Of a stretch of 64,000 nt of DNA, positions 43,486 to 52,162 are shown one piece after another. Below the pieces are notes generated by a model, which ran no database searches, was not told the DNA's origin, and was given only the letters and a program-made list of their open reading frames with translations. Source of the stretch: Pseudomonas sp. RC10. Its GTDB lineage: Bacteria > Pseudomonadota > Gammaproteobacteria > Pseudomonadales > Pseudomonadaceae. Every line of letters begins with the position of its first letter. The first letter of the stretch is position 1. The translations under genes were made by a program, and so were the position numbers. The DNA is taken from contig NZ_CP151650.1 in the NCBI RefSeq assembly GCF_038397775.1, positions 5,704,001 to 5,768,000 on the forward strand. The letters run 5' to 3'.

Positions 43486-44385
43486 TCAAGCGCGGATCAT
43501 TTCATTGCGAATCCACTCGACCACCGACGTGGTTTTCGGCACCCAGCCCAGCAGCTCACGCGCGTGTTTGCCACGGACCCGGCTGTTGGAGCCCAGACCG
43601 TAATTGGCCATTTCATAACCCCATTCGGCCTCGGCGTCTTTCAGCGGCCAGTCCTGCGCTTTGCCCAGCCCCATGGCGTCGGCAATGGCGTTGCTCATGT
43701 CGAGGAAGGACGCTTCGCCACTTTCGACAAAATAGAAAGTCCCGGCCGGGTTCTTCTCCAGCGCCAGTGCGTACAGCTCAACCACGTCGTTGATGTGCAC
43801 GTTGGACCAAATGTTGCCGCCGGTGCCGACGTGACGTACGACGCCGCTCTTGCGTGCTTGTTTAACCAATCGTGGCAACTGCACGCTGTCGCGGTTCACA
43901 CCCAGGCTGTGGCCGTAGATCAGCGTGTTGCAGAGGACCGCCGAACGCACGCCCTTCTCGGCAGACGCCAACACCAAATCGTCGATGGCCATGCGGGCGG
44001 CCTTGTCCGGTGTCGCGGCAGGCAACTGGTCTTCGTAGTAAATCTTGTCGGTGCCTTTGCCGCCCGATGCGTCGCCGACGATGCTCGATCCGCTGGTATG
44101 CAAGAAAGGCTTGTTCGAACCTTTCAGGCCTTCGATCAACGCTTCGACGGCACCGCGATGATCGCTGCTGGCCGCGTTGATGACGCCGTCCGCCTGGCGG
44201 GCTTGCTCGGTGAGCAGGGCGTTATCGTCAAGTGTGCCAATGACCGGGACGATGCCCAGCGCCTTGAGTTCTTCTGCCTGTTCCGCGCTGCGCACCAGAC
44301 CGGTGACCTGATGGCCCTTACGAGCCAGGCCCGTTGCAATGGAGCCACCGATAAAACCTGCGGCGCCGGTAATGAATATGTTCAT
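43486..44385 (-). CDS. NAD(P)-dependent extended SDR (epimerase/dehydratase or reductase)
   Basis: A 299-aa Rossmann-fold protein. The N-terminal nucleotide site is TGAAGFIGG (7-15), followed by strand-helix repeats and VINAASSDHRG, HTSGSSIVGD and the region YEDQLPA, where an atypical SDR active site would lie. NTLIYGHSLGV and NVHINDVVELY are usual for the extended/atypical SDR group. Substrate unknown. It stands alone and is followed by a terminator. Confidence 0.82.
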   Translation of the reverse strand: MNIFITGAAGFIGGSIATGLARKGHQVTGLVRSAEQAEELKALGIVPVIGTLDDNALLTEQARQADGVINAASSDHRGAVEALIEGLKGSNKPFLHTSGSSIVGDASGGKGTDKIYYEDQLPAATPDKAARMAIDDLVLASAEKGVRSAVLCNTLIYGHSLGVNRDSVQLPRLVKQARKSGVVRHVGTGGNIWSNVHINDVVELYALALEKNPAGTFYFVESGEASFLDMSNAIADAMGLGKAQDWPLKDAEAEWGYEMANYGLGSNSRVRGKHARELLGWVPKTTSVVEWIRNEMIRA

Positions 44386-44602
44386 GAGGTGACTCCCGTT
44401 CGTGGTAAGCGATAGCGGTCAGTATCGGCCTGGGATTCGTTACGAAAAAGGCAGGGCATACCAAATGCCTTTTGACCTGTGCGCACGAATCATCGCGATA
44501 AGCACGGCGCGTTTGATTTCGAATCGATCAGTTGGCGGCAGGTTGACGTGGCTAAGGTAAAGAGACGCATGGCTGCGAATACCGTTGCACGGAGCATTGT
44601 TC

Positions 44603-45649
44603 ATGAAAGTGATTTCGACCCTGATGGCGATCCTGGTGATCACCCTCGCCGCGCTTTTCTTCAGGAACCTGGAAGGTCAGTCCTTCCTCGGGGCAGCACC
44701 TGATCCCATTCAGGCTGACGTTGCCTTTCAAAAAGCCTTGAAGACGATCGAGGCATTCCCCGCCACACAAAGCGTGCAGGAAGTCAGCGTCGATCCCCAC
44801 GCCATCACCCTGAATCAGAAGATGCTGAAACTCACTCTGATCGACCATCCGATTACCGCCACCAAAGTGCGGACCGAGGAGGTGACGAATCCCGATGGCT
44901 CACAAAGCATCCTGTGGTTCGGCAACCTGGAACCTTACGCCAGCGTTCAACCCGAGATCCCGCAATGGCAGGACCCGCTTAATTTCATCACCTTGGTGAA
45001 ATCGGGACAAACCATCACCGGCACGATCAGGCAGGGTTCAAAGTTGTTTGAAATCCGCCCGGTCGGACCAGATCGCCATGTGGTGATTGTTTTGGACGGC
45101 ACGAAAATGCCTCCTGAACGGGAAGAGCCGTTGCTTGCGAAACCTCCCTCGGGCAAGAAGACGACCGCGTCTTCGAGGTCGCTCGTGCCCTCCGCTGATC
45201 CCACGCTCACCCACATCGAGGTGATGACGGTCGTGCCGCAGAACACAGTGGCTGAGTATCAGGGCGACATGGTGGCCTTGATGCAACTGGCCGTGGCCCT
45301 CGCCAATCAGAGCTACATCAACAGCATGGTTGGCATCAGACTGCGACTGGTCGCCTATCAGGTGACCGACGACATGCCGAAAGCAAGGCGTCCCGGTGCA
45401 GAACCCATGCGCCCGCAGAACTTCAAGGATGAGCAGATGGACGACTTGATCGCACTGCGCAACAAAAGCAGCGCAGATGTCGTCGTGTACATTTTTCGGG
45501 CGTCCCCGACCGGGGACGGAGCGCTCAGCTGTGGTCAGACGCTGCGAAACGGCTCAGCCGCCGACACGGCCTTCGCGATGGTGAATTACAAGTGCATCGC
45601 CAATTTCGCCTTCACTCGCGGGATCGGGCGTTTGCAGTCGCTCCGCTAG
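44603..45649 (+). pseudogene. Degenerate, truncated zinc metalloprotease (peptidyl-Asp endopeptidase-like)
   Basis: 348 codons. The N-terminus is a membrane/signal segment (MKVISTLMAILVITLAALFF), followed by a propeptide-like region and a domain with IEVMTVVPQNTVAEYQG and ALANQSYINSMVGIRLRLV, typical of M12/M72-type secreted zinc proteases. Where the zinc motif HEIGHLQGARH is expected, the frame reads TRGIGRLQSLR and then stops. All three zinc/acid positions are lost and the rest of the catalytic domain is missing. It is therefore read as an inactivated remnant. The ATG at 44603 has GGAG 8 bp upstream. The family call is by eye. Confidence 0.6.
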
Positions 45650-45673
45650 CAAACGATGGTCGGCCACAGGTCC

Positions 45674-46570
45674 TCACGCCGCATAATTCGCCAGCTTCTC
45701 CTGAATGAAATCCAGAAAGCACTGAATCCTCAGCGCGAGTTGCGAGTTGCGGTAATAGACCGCGTGAATCGGCTGGCGATAGCCGCTGTTGGCCTGTGAC
45801 AGGACAACTTTCAAACGGCCTAGGCGGATGTCTTCGTGGGTCATGAAGTGCGACAGGCAGACAATGCCCTCCCCCGCCAACGCCAACTGACGCAAGGTCT
45901 CGCCACTGGATGCAGAGACCGTCGGCTGAATGAACAGCCGGTCACCCTCGCTGTGCCGCAAGGGCCAGTGATTCAGGGTTTCGGTCTGCGTGAAGCCCAG
46001 CAACGAATGCCCGCTCAACGCTTCGACTGTCTTGGGCGTGCCGTGTTTTTTCAGGTAATCGGGGCTGGCAAGGATGTTCAGCGGGCTGGAACCGAGTGAT
46101 CGCGCATGCAACGTCGAATCGGCCAACGCGCCGATGCGGATTGCCACATCGGTGCTCTGTTCCAACAGGTCGATGATCAGATCGTTGCTGTTCAATTCCA
46201 GCTGGATATCCGGGTAGAGCGTCCGGAATTCGGCCACGTAAGGCACGATGGAATGCAGCATGAACGGCGACGCGGCGTTGATTCGCAGGCGTCCGGACGG
46301 TGTCTGTTGCCGCAGCGACATGCGCTCTTCCAGCTCTTCCATTTGCCCGAGGATCTGCTTGGCGCGTTCGAGGAAAAACTTGCCCTCTTCGGTCAGGTCC
46401 ATGCGCCGCGTGGTGCGGTTGATCAGCGTGGTGCCGAGCTTGGCTTCGAGCCGTGACAAGGTGCGGCTGATGGCCGAAGGCGTCTGGCCGATCTGCTCGG
46501 CGGCGGCGGAAATCGAGCCGCTTTCGATCACTGAAACGAAGACCTGCAACTCATCGGACCGGGCCTTCAT
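45674..46570 (-). CDS. LysR-family transcriptional regulator
   Basis: 298 aa. The N-terminal winged helix-turn-helix is DELQVFVSVIESGSISAAAEQIGQTPSAISRTLSRLEAKLG (split across about 6-45), followed by LINRTTRRMDLTEEG. The C-terminal periplasmic-binding-like effector domain is complete. It belongs to the YhjC/DsdC-like group that resembles many redox or aromatic-gene regulators. Its start overlaps the stop of the TetR gene by 4 bp, so two regulators of different families are co-translated. The target is unknown; the GST and neighbouring genes are candidates. Confidence 0.9.
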   Translation of the reverse strand: MKARSDELQVFVSVIESGSISAAAEQIGQTPSAISRTLSRLEAKLGTTLINRTTRRMDLTEEGKFFLERAKQILGQMEELEERMSLRQQTPSGRLRINAASPFMLHSIVPYVAEFRTLYPDIQLELNSNDLIIDLLEQSTDVAIRIGALADSTLHARSLGSSPLNILASPDYLKKHGTPKTVEALSGHSLLGFTQTETLNHWPLRHSEGDRLFIQPTVSASSGETLRQLALAGEGIVCLSHFMTHEDIRLGRLKVVLSQANSGYRQPIHAVYYRNSQLALRIQCFLDFIQEKLANYAA

Positions 46571-47130
46571 GGCAGCAGACCCGCCGCGCGGTAGGCCAGG
46601 ATGGTGGTGTCGAACACGCCGATGTCGCCCCTTCCACGCGCCACCAATTGTGCGCCTTCCACTGCCGCGTAAATCGCCATCGCCTGCTGCTGCGCTTCGT
46701 CTTCGGACAGCTGCGGACGACAGGTGGCCAGCACTTCGCTCAGCCACTTCACATTGACGTCGGTGAAGTGATCAACCTCGACCCGCACCTCCGGCGGCAG
46801 GTCGTCGTATTCGGCGGCCATGATCCCGCACAGGCACATGCGGTTGTCGTTGACCAACGCCGCACGAAAGATCCCGGTGTAACCCTGTATCCACGTCTCC
46901 AGGTCGTCGGAATTGGCGCGCAAATCGCTCAGATAGGCGAAACCGTCTTCGGTGTAGCGCTTGGCCAAGGCACTGCCCAGATCGCCCTTGGTGGGGAAGT
47001 GGTAGTGAATGCTCGCGCTCTTGATGCCGACTTCCTTGGCCAGTTCACGAAAGCTCAAGCCGTTGTAACCACGGGTCTGCACCATTTTGCGGGCGACCGT
47101 CATGATCGTTTCTCGGGTGTCCATGTTCAT
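46567..47130 (-). CDS. TetR-family transcriptional regulator
   Basis: 187 aa, with the helix-turn-helix TRETIMTVARKMVQTRGYNG, FRELAKEVGIKSASIHYHFPTKGDL (about 5-48) and a C-terminal ligand-binding bundle with Cys-containing NDNRMCLCGIMAAEYD, a pattern seen in electrophile or quinone-sensing NemR/AcuR-type repressors. It is divergent from the GST gene, with two copies of a GATAGATAGG-type site between them, so it most likely represses itself and the GST operon. Cys sensing is inferred. Confidence 0.88.
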   Translation of the reverse strand: MNMDTRETIMTVARKMVQTRGYNGLSFRELAKEVGIKSASIHYHFPTKGDLGSALAKRYTEDGFAYLSDLRANSDDLETWIQGYTGIFRAALVNDNRMCLCGIMAAEYDDLPPEVRVEVDHFTDVNVKWLSEVLATCRPQLSEDEAQQQAMAIYAAVEGAQLVARGRGDIGVFDTTILAYRAAGLLP

Positions 47131-47184
47131 GTTCTGTTACCCCCTTGGCGGGCGACGCCCAACTCACGCCCGGCAAAAAAATTC

Positions 47185-47204
47185 TGCCTATCGATAGATA
47201 GGCA
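47185..47204. promoter_or_regulatory. Palindromic operator, TetR-GST intergenic region
   Basis: TGCCTATC and GATAGGCA form perfect 8-bp arms around GATA, 55 bp from the TetR start. A related copy lies at 47238-47253. Confidence 0.65.
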
Positions 47205-47237
47205 TTGACAGCAAATTTCATCTGCGCGCATTGTATA

Positions 47238-47253
47238 CCTACCGATAGATAGA
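47238..47253. promoter_or_regulatory. Second operator copy next to the GST start
   Basis: CCTACCGATAGATAGA is a one- or two-base variant of the CCTATCGATAGATAGG core, 17 bp before the GST ATG, positioned to block its transcription. Confidence 0.6.
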
Positions 47254-47269
47254 CAACTATGGAGCTCGC

Positions 47270-47914
47270 ATGAAAGTTTTCGACATTCCCGGTTTCCCCA
47301 ATCCCCTTCGCATCCGCATCGTGCTGGCCGAAAAAGGCCTGGCCTCCAATGTGGAGTTCGTGAAGATCGACCTGCCCGCAGCGGAACACAAGCAACCGAC
47401 GTTTCTGGCCATCAACCCGACGGGCACGGTACCTGTTTTGCAGCTGGATGATGGCACCTATATTTCCGAATGCACGGCCATCACTGAATACCTCGACAAC
47501 CTCGACGGCAACCCGACCCTGACCGGCAAGACACCGAAGGAAAAGGCCGTCATCCACATGATGCAGAAACGTGCGGAATCCGAACTGGCCGACCCGGTGG
47601 GCTTTTACTTCCACCACGCCACTCCCGGTCTGGGCGCAGGCTTGCAGCCGTACAAGAGCCCGGAATGGGAAGGTCGCGTGGACTGGGGCAATCGTCAACG
47701 GGACAAAGCCGTCGCCGGCATGAAGTATTTCAACCAGGTCCTGAGCAGCCAGCCATACGTGGCAGGCGATGCGTTTTCCATGGCCGACATCACGGTCCTC
47801 GCGGGTCTGGTGTTCGCGGGTTTTGCCAGCATCGACATCCCTGAAGAATGCACGGCGCTGAAGTCCTGGCAAGCCAACGTGCAGCAGCGCCCCAGCGTCA
47901 GAAGCCCGGCCTGA
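47270..47914 (+). CDS. Glutathione S-transferase
   Basis: A cytosolic GST of 214 aa. The thioredoxin-fold N-terminal domain has FDIPGFPNPLRIRIVLAEKG and the cis-Pro/glutathione motif NPTGTVPVLQLDDGTYISECTAI (about 46-67). The helical C-terminal domain includes the capping-box motif FSMADITVLAGL. It is expected to conjugate or reduce electrophiles. It is divergent from the TetR gene with the operator pair between them, and followed closely by an alpha/beta hydrolase gene. Confidence 0.92.
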   Translation: MKVFDIPGFPNPLRIRIVLAEKGLASNVEFVKIDLPAAEHKQPTFLAINPTGTVPVLQLDDGTYISECTAITEYLDNLDGNPTLTGKTPKEKAVIHMMQKRAESELADPVGFYFHHATPGLGAGLQPYKSPEWEGRVDWGNRQRDKAVAGMKYFNQVLSSQPYVAGDAFSMADITVLAGLVFAGFASIDIPEECTALKSWQANVQQRPSVRSPA

Positions 47915-47995
47915 CCACGTGTGCGCCCCGGCCTGCAAAGGGTCGGGGCATTCTCTGAATCCACTGATCTTTCAGCTCTTTTCGAGTACACCCAC

Positions 47996-48967
47996 ATGAC
48001 CGTTTTCAACACCCATTGGGCGTTGCGCCAGACCCTGGCCATCGCCGCGCTGAGCGCCGCCTGTTCGTTTCTGCCCGCTCACGCGAGCACCACCCCGGCA
48101 GGCCATCAGGCCGCGCACAGCTACACCCATCAAACCGCGCCGACCCAATTCGTCGACGTGAACGGCGCACACCTGGCTTACCGTCGTTTCGGCAAAACCG
48201 GGGGCATACCGTTGGTGTTTCTTCAGCACTTTGTCGGCAACCTCGACAGCTGGGACCCGAAGGTCATCGACGGTTTTGCCAAGGATCGCGAAGTCATCCT
48301 CTTCGATAACGCAGGCGTCGCCAGTTCGAGCGGTGAAGTGCCGAACAACATTCAGGACATGGCCAAGTACGCTGCCGGTCTGCTTCAGGCGCTGGGTGTG
48401 AAGAAGGCTGACTTGTTGGGCTTCTCGATGGGCAGCCTGATTGCTCAGCAAGTGGCACTCGACCATCCAGACGTGGTGCGTCGCCTGATTCTGGTGGGCT
48501 CATCGCCACAGGGCGGTGTGGGCATGGCATCACTGACGCCTGAATTTCAGGGCTATCTGGCGAAGAAACGCGACGTGCCGGACGAGTTGCTGCTGGACGT
48601 GTTCTTCACCCAGAGCGCTGAAAGCCAGGCTTCCGGTCGCGAGTTCCTGACCCGTCTGCGTGCCCGCAAGGTCAACCGCGACGTCAACGTCAGCGACAAG
48701 ACGGCCCCCGCGCAAGCCGCCGCCATCGCGGGTTGGGGTGCGCCATCGGACCACGCCAACGACTATCTGAAAAACATCAAGCAACCGACGCTGGTGGTCG
48801 CGGGCAGCCACGACATCGTGTTCTACACCGCCAACGACGTGACCCTGCAACAGAACCTGCCGAACGCTCAGCTGGAGATCTACCCCGATTCGAACCACGG
48901 GGCGATCTACCAATACCCGGACTTGTTCGTCAAACACGCCACGCTGTTTCTCAACGGCGTGAAGTGA
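47996..48967 (+). CDS. Exported alpha/beta hydrolase
   Basis: 323 aa with a signal peptide (ALRQTLAIAALSAACSFLPAHA, cleaved near residue 30). The fold carries the oxyanion block LVFLQHFVGNLDSWDP, the nucleophile elbow GFSMGS (S144), an Asp after strand 6-7 (VVAGSHDIVF) and the catalytic His in SNHGAIYQYP. Relatives are haloperoxidase- or esterase-like hydrolases. The substrate is unknown. It lies 81 bp after the GST gene and may share its transcript. An in-frame upstream extension of 25 codons lacks a signal peptide and was not used. Confidence 0.88.
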   Translation: MTVFNTHWALRQTLAIAALSAACSFLPAHASTTPAGHQAAHSYTHQTAPTQFVDVNGAHLAYRRFGKTGGIPLVFLQHFVGNLDSWDPKVIDGFAKDREVILFDNAGVASSSGEVPNNIQDMAKYAAGLLQALGVKKADLLGFSMGSLIAQQVALDHPDVVRRLILVGSSPQGGVGMASLTPEFQGYLAKKRDVPDELLLDVFFTQSAESQASGREFLTRLRARKVNRDVNVSDKTAPAQAAAIAGWGAPSDHANDYLKNIKQPTLVVAGSHDIVFYTANDVTLQQNLPNAQLEIYPDSNHGAIYQYPDLFVKHATLFLNGVK

Positions 48968-49006
48968 TCCCCAAACGCTGCGTTGTCTTCCGACACGCAG
49001 CGTTGT

Positions 49007-49591
49007 TCAGACGCCGAACACCGACGCAAGATGCGCTTCGTAGCGTTTCACGTCAGCCTCGATGTTCGGCACTTTCATCACGTCCACCGCCAGGAAAGTC
49101 GGCAGGCCGGTCATGCCGAGGAACTGATTGGCCTTGTGGAACGGGAAGTACACCGCGTCCACGCCTTTGCCTTCGAAGAAATCGGTCGGGTCATCGAATG
49201 CTTGCTGCGGCGCATTCCACGTCGCCGAAATCATGTACTGCTTGCCCTGCAACAGACCGCCGCTGCCGTATTTCTGCGAGGCGTCGGAGCGGGTGCGGCC
49301 GTCGTTGGCGTACAGGCTGCCGTGGCCTTCTGTGAAGACTTCGTCGATGTATTTTTTCACGGTCCACGGCGCGCCCATCCACCAGCCCGGCATCTGCCAG
49401 ACGATCACGTCAGCCCAAAGGAATTTCTGCACTTCTTCAGCGACGTCGTAACCGCCGTCGATGAACGTCTGCTGCACGTCAAAACCGGCGCGGTCCATGA
49501 AGGCCAGCGCAGCGTCGTGCAGGGTGGCGTTGTAGCGGCCGTCGGAGTGCGCGAATTGCTTGCCGCCGTTGATGAACAGAACCTTCTTCAC
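49007..49591 (-). CDS. mdaB: NAD(P)H quinone oxidoreductase, MdaB type
   Basis: A 194-aa flavodoxin-fold protein. The N-terminus VKKVLFINGGKQFAHSDGRYNATL (phosphate-binding loop), QMPGWWMGAPWTVKKYID and GLLQGKQYMISATWNAP follow the MdaB (modulator of drug activity B) pattern. MdaB reduces quinones by two electrons and protects against oxidative stress. The start is GTG at 49591 with GAGG about 8 bp upstream; the open frame continues 20 codons without a ribosome site. A quinol monooxygenase-type gene is divergent to it, a pairing like mdaB-ygiN in E. coli. Confidence 0.9.
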   Translation of the reverse strand: MKKVLFINGGKQFAHSDGRYNATLHDAALAFMDRAGFDVQQTFIDGGYDVAEEVQKFLWADVIVWQMPGWWMGAPWTVKKYIDEVFTEGHGSLYANDGRTRSDASQKYGSGGLLQGKQYMISATWNAPQQAFDDPTDFFEGKGVDAVYFPFHKANQFLGMTGLPTFLAVDVMKVPNIEADVKRYEAHLASVFGV

Positions 49592-49818
49592 TGAAAACCT
49601 CGTCGTGACTCGATGTCGGGCCGCTTGCGAAAAAACGCCGCTGTCGAGCATTCATAAATGGGATGGAATGTTGGAATAGAGCGTTGGAATGGACGGCAGA
49701 GTACCGATCCCGCAGCCGTTGACCAAGCCATGACGAGGCAAAACGCTTTTGCCTTAGACGCACAAATGAACGGCTTATTGTTGACTTAGAATGCCGCCAC
49801 TTTCATTCAGGAGGCGTT

Positions 49819-50133
49819 ATGAGCGACATGCACGGTTTCATTCTCCATGCCCAGACCAAGCCGGAAAAAGCGGCTGAATTCGAAGCGCTGTTCAGCGGTT
49901 ATGTCGCGGCCAGCCGCAGCGAAGAAGGCTGCATCGAGTACCACATGCTGCGCGATCAGCAGGACCCGACGCTGTTCATTTTCTATGAGATCTGGCAATC
50001 CAAGGCGCACCTGGACGTGCACTCGGCGCTGCCGCACATGGCCGCGTTTTTTGAGAAACGCATGGAGTATCTGGAACGGGATTTCGACGTTCGTCGCGTG
50101 GACATGCTCAGCCCGTCGTCTGCGGTTCGCTGA
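49819..50133 (+). CDS. Antibiotic biosynthesis monooxygenase (ABM) domain protein, YgiN type
   Basis: 104 aa, one ferredoxin-like ABM domain: FILHAQTKPEKAAEFEALF, SRSEEGCIEYHMLRDQQDP, FIFYEIWQSKAHLDVHSALPHM. E. coli YgiN is a quinol monooxygenase that works with MdaB in a quinone redox cycle, and here the gene lies beside mdaB, which supports that reading. AGGAGG lies 6 bp before the ATG. Confidence 0.88.
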   Translation: MSDMHGFILHAQTKPEKAAEFEALFSGYVAASRSEEGCIEYHMLRDQQDPTLFIFYEIWQSKAHLDVHSALPHMAAFFEKRMEYLERDFDVRRVDMLSPSSAVR

Positions 50134-50143
50134 TTTCCAACGC

Positions 50144-50908
50144 TCAACCGGCGATCATCAGGTGCAGCCCGAGCAGCGCCATGCCGATGAAGAACACGCG
50201 CTTGAAGGTCACGGCGCTGATGCGCTGCCGCAGCCATTGGCCGATCATCATGCCCAGCAACGCCGGAATGACCGCCAGCAACGAGGCACTCATTTCGGCG
50301 CTGCCCAGAGCACCGTTCCAGAACAGGCCCGCGCCCAGCGCGAGGCTCGACACGGTGAACGACAACCCCAGCGCCTGCACCAGTTGATTGCGATCCAGCC
50401 CGAGGCCTTGAAGATAAGGCACGGCCGGAATCACGAACACGCCGGTGGCTGACGTGATCAGGCCGGTGATGAGCCCACATAGAGGCCCCAGCCAGACTTC
50501 CGCGCGGGGCGGTACCTTGAGCGTCGGCAGAAACAGCCCGCACAGTGCGTAGACAAACAGCGCGCCGCCCAACGCCCTGCCCATGCTGTGCGCGCCGCCC
50601 ATACCCAGCACATACGAACCCAACCCCGTGCCGACGACAATCATCGCCAACAGTGGCCACAGCCGTTTGCAGATATCGCGCAGATGCCCGCCCGCCGCCA
50701 GTTGCCAAACGTTGGTGAAGGTTGAGGGAATCAGCAACAGCGCCGCAGCCTGCGTCGGCAACATAGCCACGCCCAATAACCCCATGGCGACCGTCGGCAG
50801 CCCCATGCCGATCACCCCCTTGACGGTGCCTGCCAGCAGAAACGCGAACAGCACGAGAGCGGTCAGGCTCCAGCCGATGTTTTGATAGAGCGAAAAGAAA
50901 GTATTCAT
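50144..50908 (-). CDS. TauE/SafE-family membrane exporter
   Basis: 254 aa, about eight hydrophobic helices. It has the two-fold TauE/SafE pattern: LVLFAFLLAGTVKGVIGMGLPTV at the N-terminus and GLITGLITSATGVFVIPAVPYL in the middle. The family exports sulfite, sulfoacetate or other organic anions. The substrate is unknown; no sulfur-metabolism genes are nearby. It is convergent with the ABM gene and divergent from a LysR gene, which may control it. Confidence 0.88.
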   Translation of the reverse strand: MNTFFSLYQNIGWSLTALVLFAFLLAGTVKGVIGMGLPTVAMGLLGVAMLPTQAAALLLIPSTFTNVWQLAAGGHLRDICKRLWPLLAMIVVGTGLGSYVLGMGGAHSMGRALGGALFVYALCGLFLPTLKVPPRAEVWLGPLCGLITGLITSATGVFVIPAVPYLQGLGLDRNQLVQALGLSFTVSSLALGAGLFWNGALGSAEMSASLLAVIPALLGMMIGQWLRQRISAVTFKRVFFIGMALLGLHLMIAG

Positions 50909-51019
50909 GGGCGGATGATGAGCCGATCGGGCAGGGTTTTGAATCTGCGATATATTGAATCAGCCTTTGCCTGAAACAGAGCCTTGTGCAAACCGGTTGT
51001 CATGCCTGGCGGCGGTCAC

Positions 51020-51110
51020 CTGAGGGAGCGAACTCATTCGCGAAAGAGGTTCAGGCAACAGAGGTGTATCGCTTGTACGTCTGCTTCGCGAATGAATTCG
51101 CTCCTACAGG
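51020..51110. repeat. REP pair
   Basis: Arms at 51020-51045 (GAGGGAGCGAACTCATTCGCGAA) and 51085-51110 (its near-complement) between the divergent TauE and LysR genes. Confidence 0.85.
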
Positions 51111-51161
51111 GGATCTGCGTCAGGCCAGGAAATCCCGTTCGATTCGGAAAAACAAGCAACC

Positions 51162-52100
51162 ATGCACTTCGACCTGATCGACCTGAAGCTTTTCCTCAAC
51201 GTGACCGAAGCCGGCAATATCACTGCCGGGGCCGCTCGCAGTCATTTGTCGCTGCCATCGGCCAGTGCGCGGATTCGTGGGTTGGAGTCGTCGCTGGGCG
51301 TCGCGCTGCTGGAACGCGGGCGACGGGGGGTTACGCCGACGGCAGCGGGGAAGGCGCTGGCGCAGCATGCGCGGCTGATTCTGCAACAGGTCGAGCGCCT
51401 GCAAACCGACCTCACCGATTACGCCCAAGGCTTCAAAGGCCAGATCCGCCTGCTGTGCAATACCTCGGCGCTCAGTGAATACCTCCCGGAAAAGCTGGCT
51501 GATTTTCTCGCCCGCCACCCGAACATCGACATCAGCCTCGAAGAACACCCCAGCCTGCGCATCCTTCACGCCGTGCGCCACGGCGCAGCGGACATCGGCA
51601 TCATCTCCAATGCCGTCGATGCCAGTGATCTGCAGACCCTGCCGTTTTGCGCCGACCCGCTGACCCTGATCATGCCGCTCGATCATCCCCTCACCGAACA
51701 AATCGATGATTCGCTTGAGGGTTTGCGATTCAGCCAGACATTGGCCTACGAGTTCGTCGGGCTGGGGGTCAACAGCGCCATGGCGATTTACCTTGAAGAA
51801 CAGGCGTTGCATTTGGGCCGACGCATCAAGACCCGCGTGCGCGCCGAGAGCTTCGACGGGGTGTTGCGCATGGTCTTGCGCGGGGCGGGTCTAGGGGTCG
51901 TGCCCCAAGCCGCGGTCGAACGCTTTCAACAGGCCGGCCAGCTGAAAAGCGTACCGCTGATCGACCGGTGGGCAGACCGCGAACTGCTGCTGTGCGCGCC
52001 TGACTTTGCCGTGCTGCCGGAATACGCCAAGGCGCTGGTACTTCATTTGGCCGGAGAAACTGCGTTTCTGGACACCTCGATGTCGAGCCCAGACAACTGA
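51162..52100 (+). CDS. LysR-family transcriptional regulator
   Basis: 312 aa. The N-terminal helix-turn-helix DLIDLKLFLNVTEAGNITAGAARSHLSLPSASARIRGLE (across about 3-45) is followed by LLERGRRGVTPTAAGKALA. The effector domain has LRILHAVRHGAADIGI, PLDHPLTEQ and VVPQAAVERF. It is divergent from the TauE/SafE exporter, the usual arrangement for a LysR regulator and its target, so it probably controls that exporter. A pair of TTGAATC direct repeats lies near the exporter start. Confidence 0.9.
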   Translation: MHFDLIDLKLFLNVTEAGNITAGAARSHLSLPSASARIRGLESSLGVALLERGRRGVTPTAAGKALAQHARLILQQVERLQTDLTDYAQGFKGQIRLLCNTSALSEYLPEKLADFLARHPNIDISLEEHPSLRILHAVRHGAADIGIISNAVDASDLQTLPFCADPLTLIMPLDHPLTEQIDDSLEGLRFSQTLAYEFVGLGVNSAMAIYLEEQALHLGRRIKTRVRAESFDGVLRMVLRGAGLGVVPQAAVERFQQAGQLKSVPLIDRWADRELLLCAPDFAVLPEYAKALVLHLAGETAFLDTSMSSPDN

Positions 52101-52162
52101 CCCGCGTCAGACACCCCTAAGGTGGGCGAGCGCAATTCCCGCCACCCCTTTCTGGAGCTGTC

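Noticed and set aside
44585..44602. Upstream TTG start and TGC-ACGGA-GCA hairpin at the protease remnant
   Set aside because: The ATG at 44603 has a properly spaced GGAG; the hairpin is 3 bp with a pentaloop.
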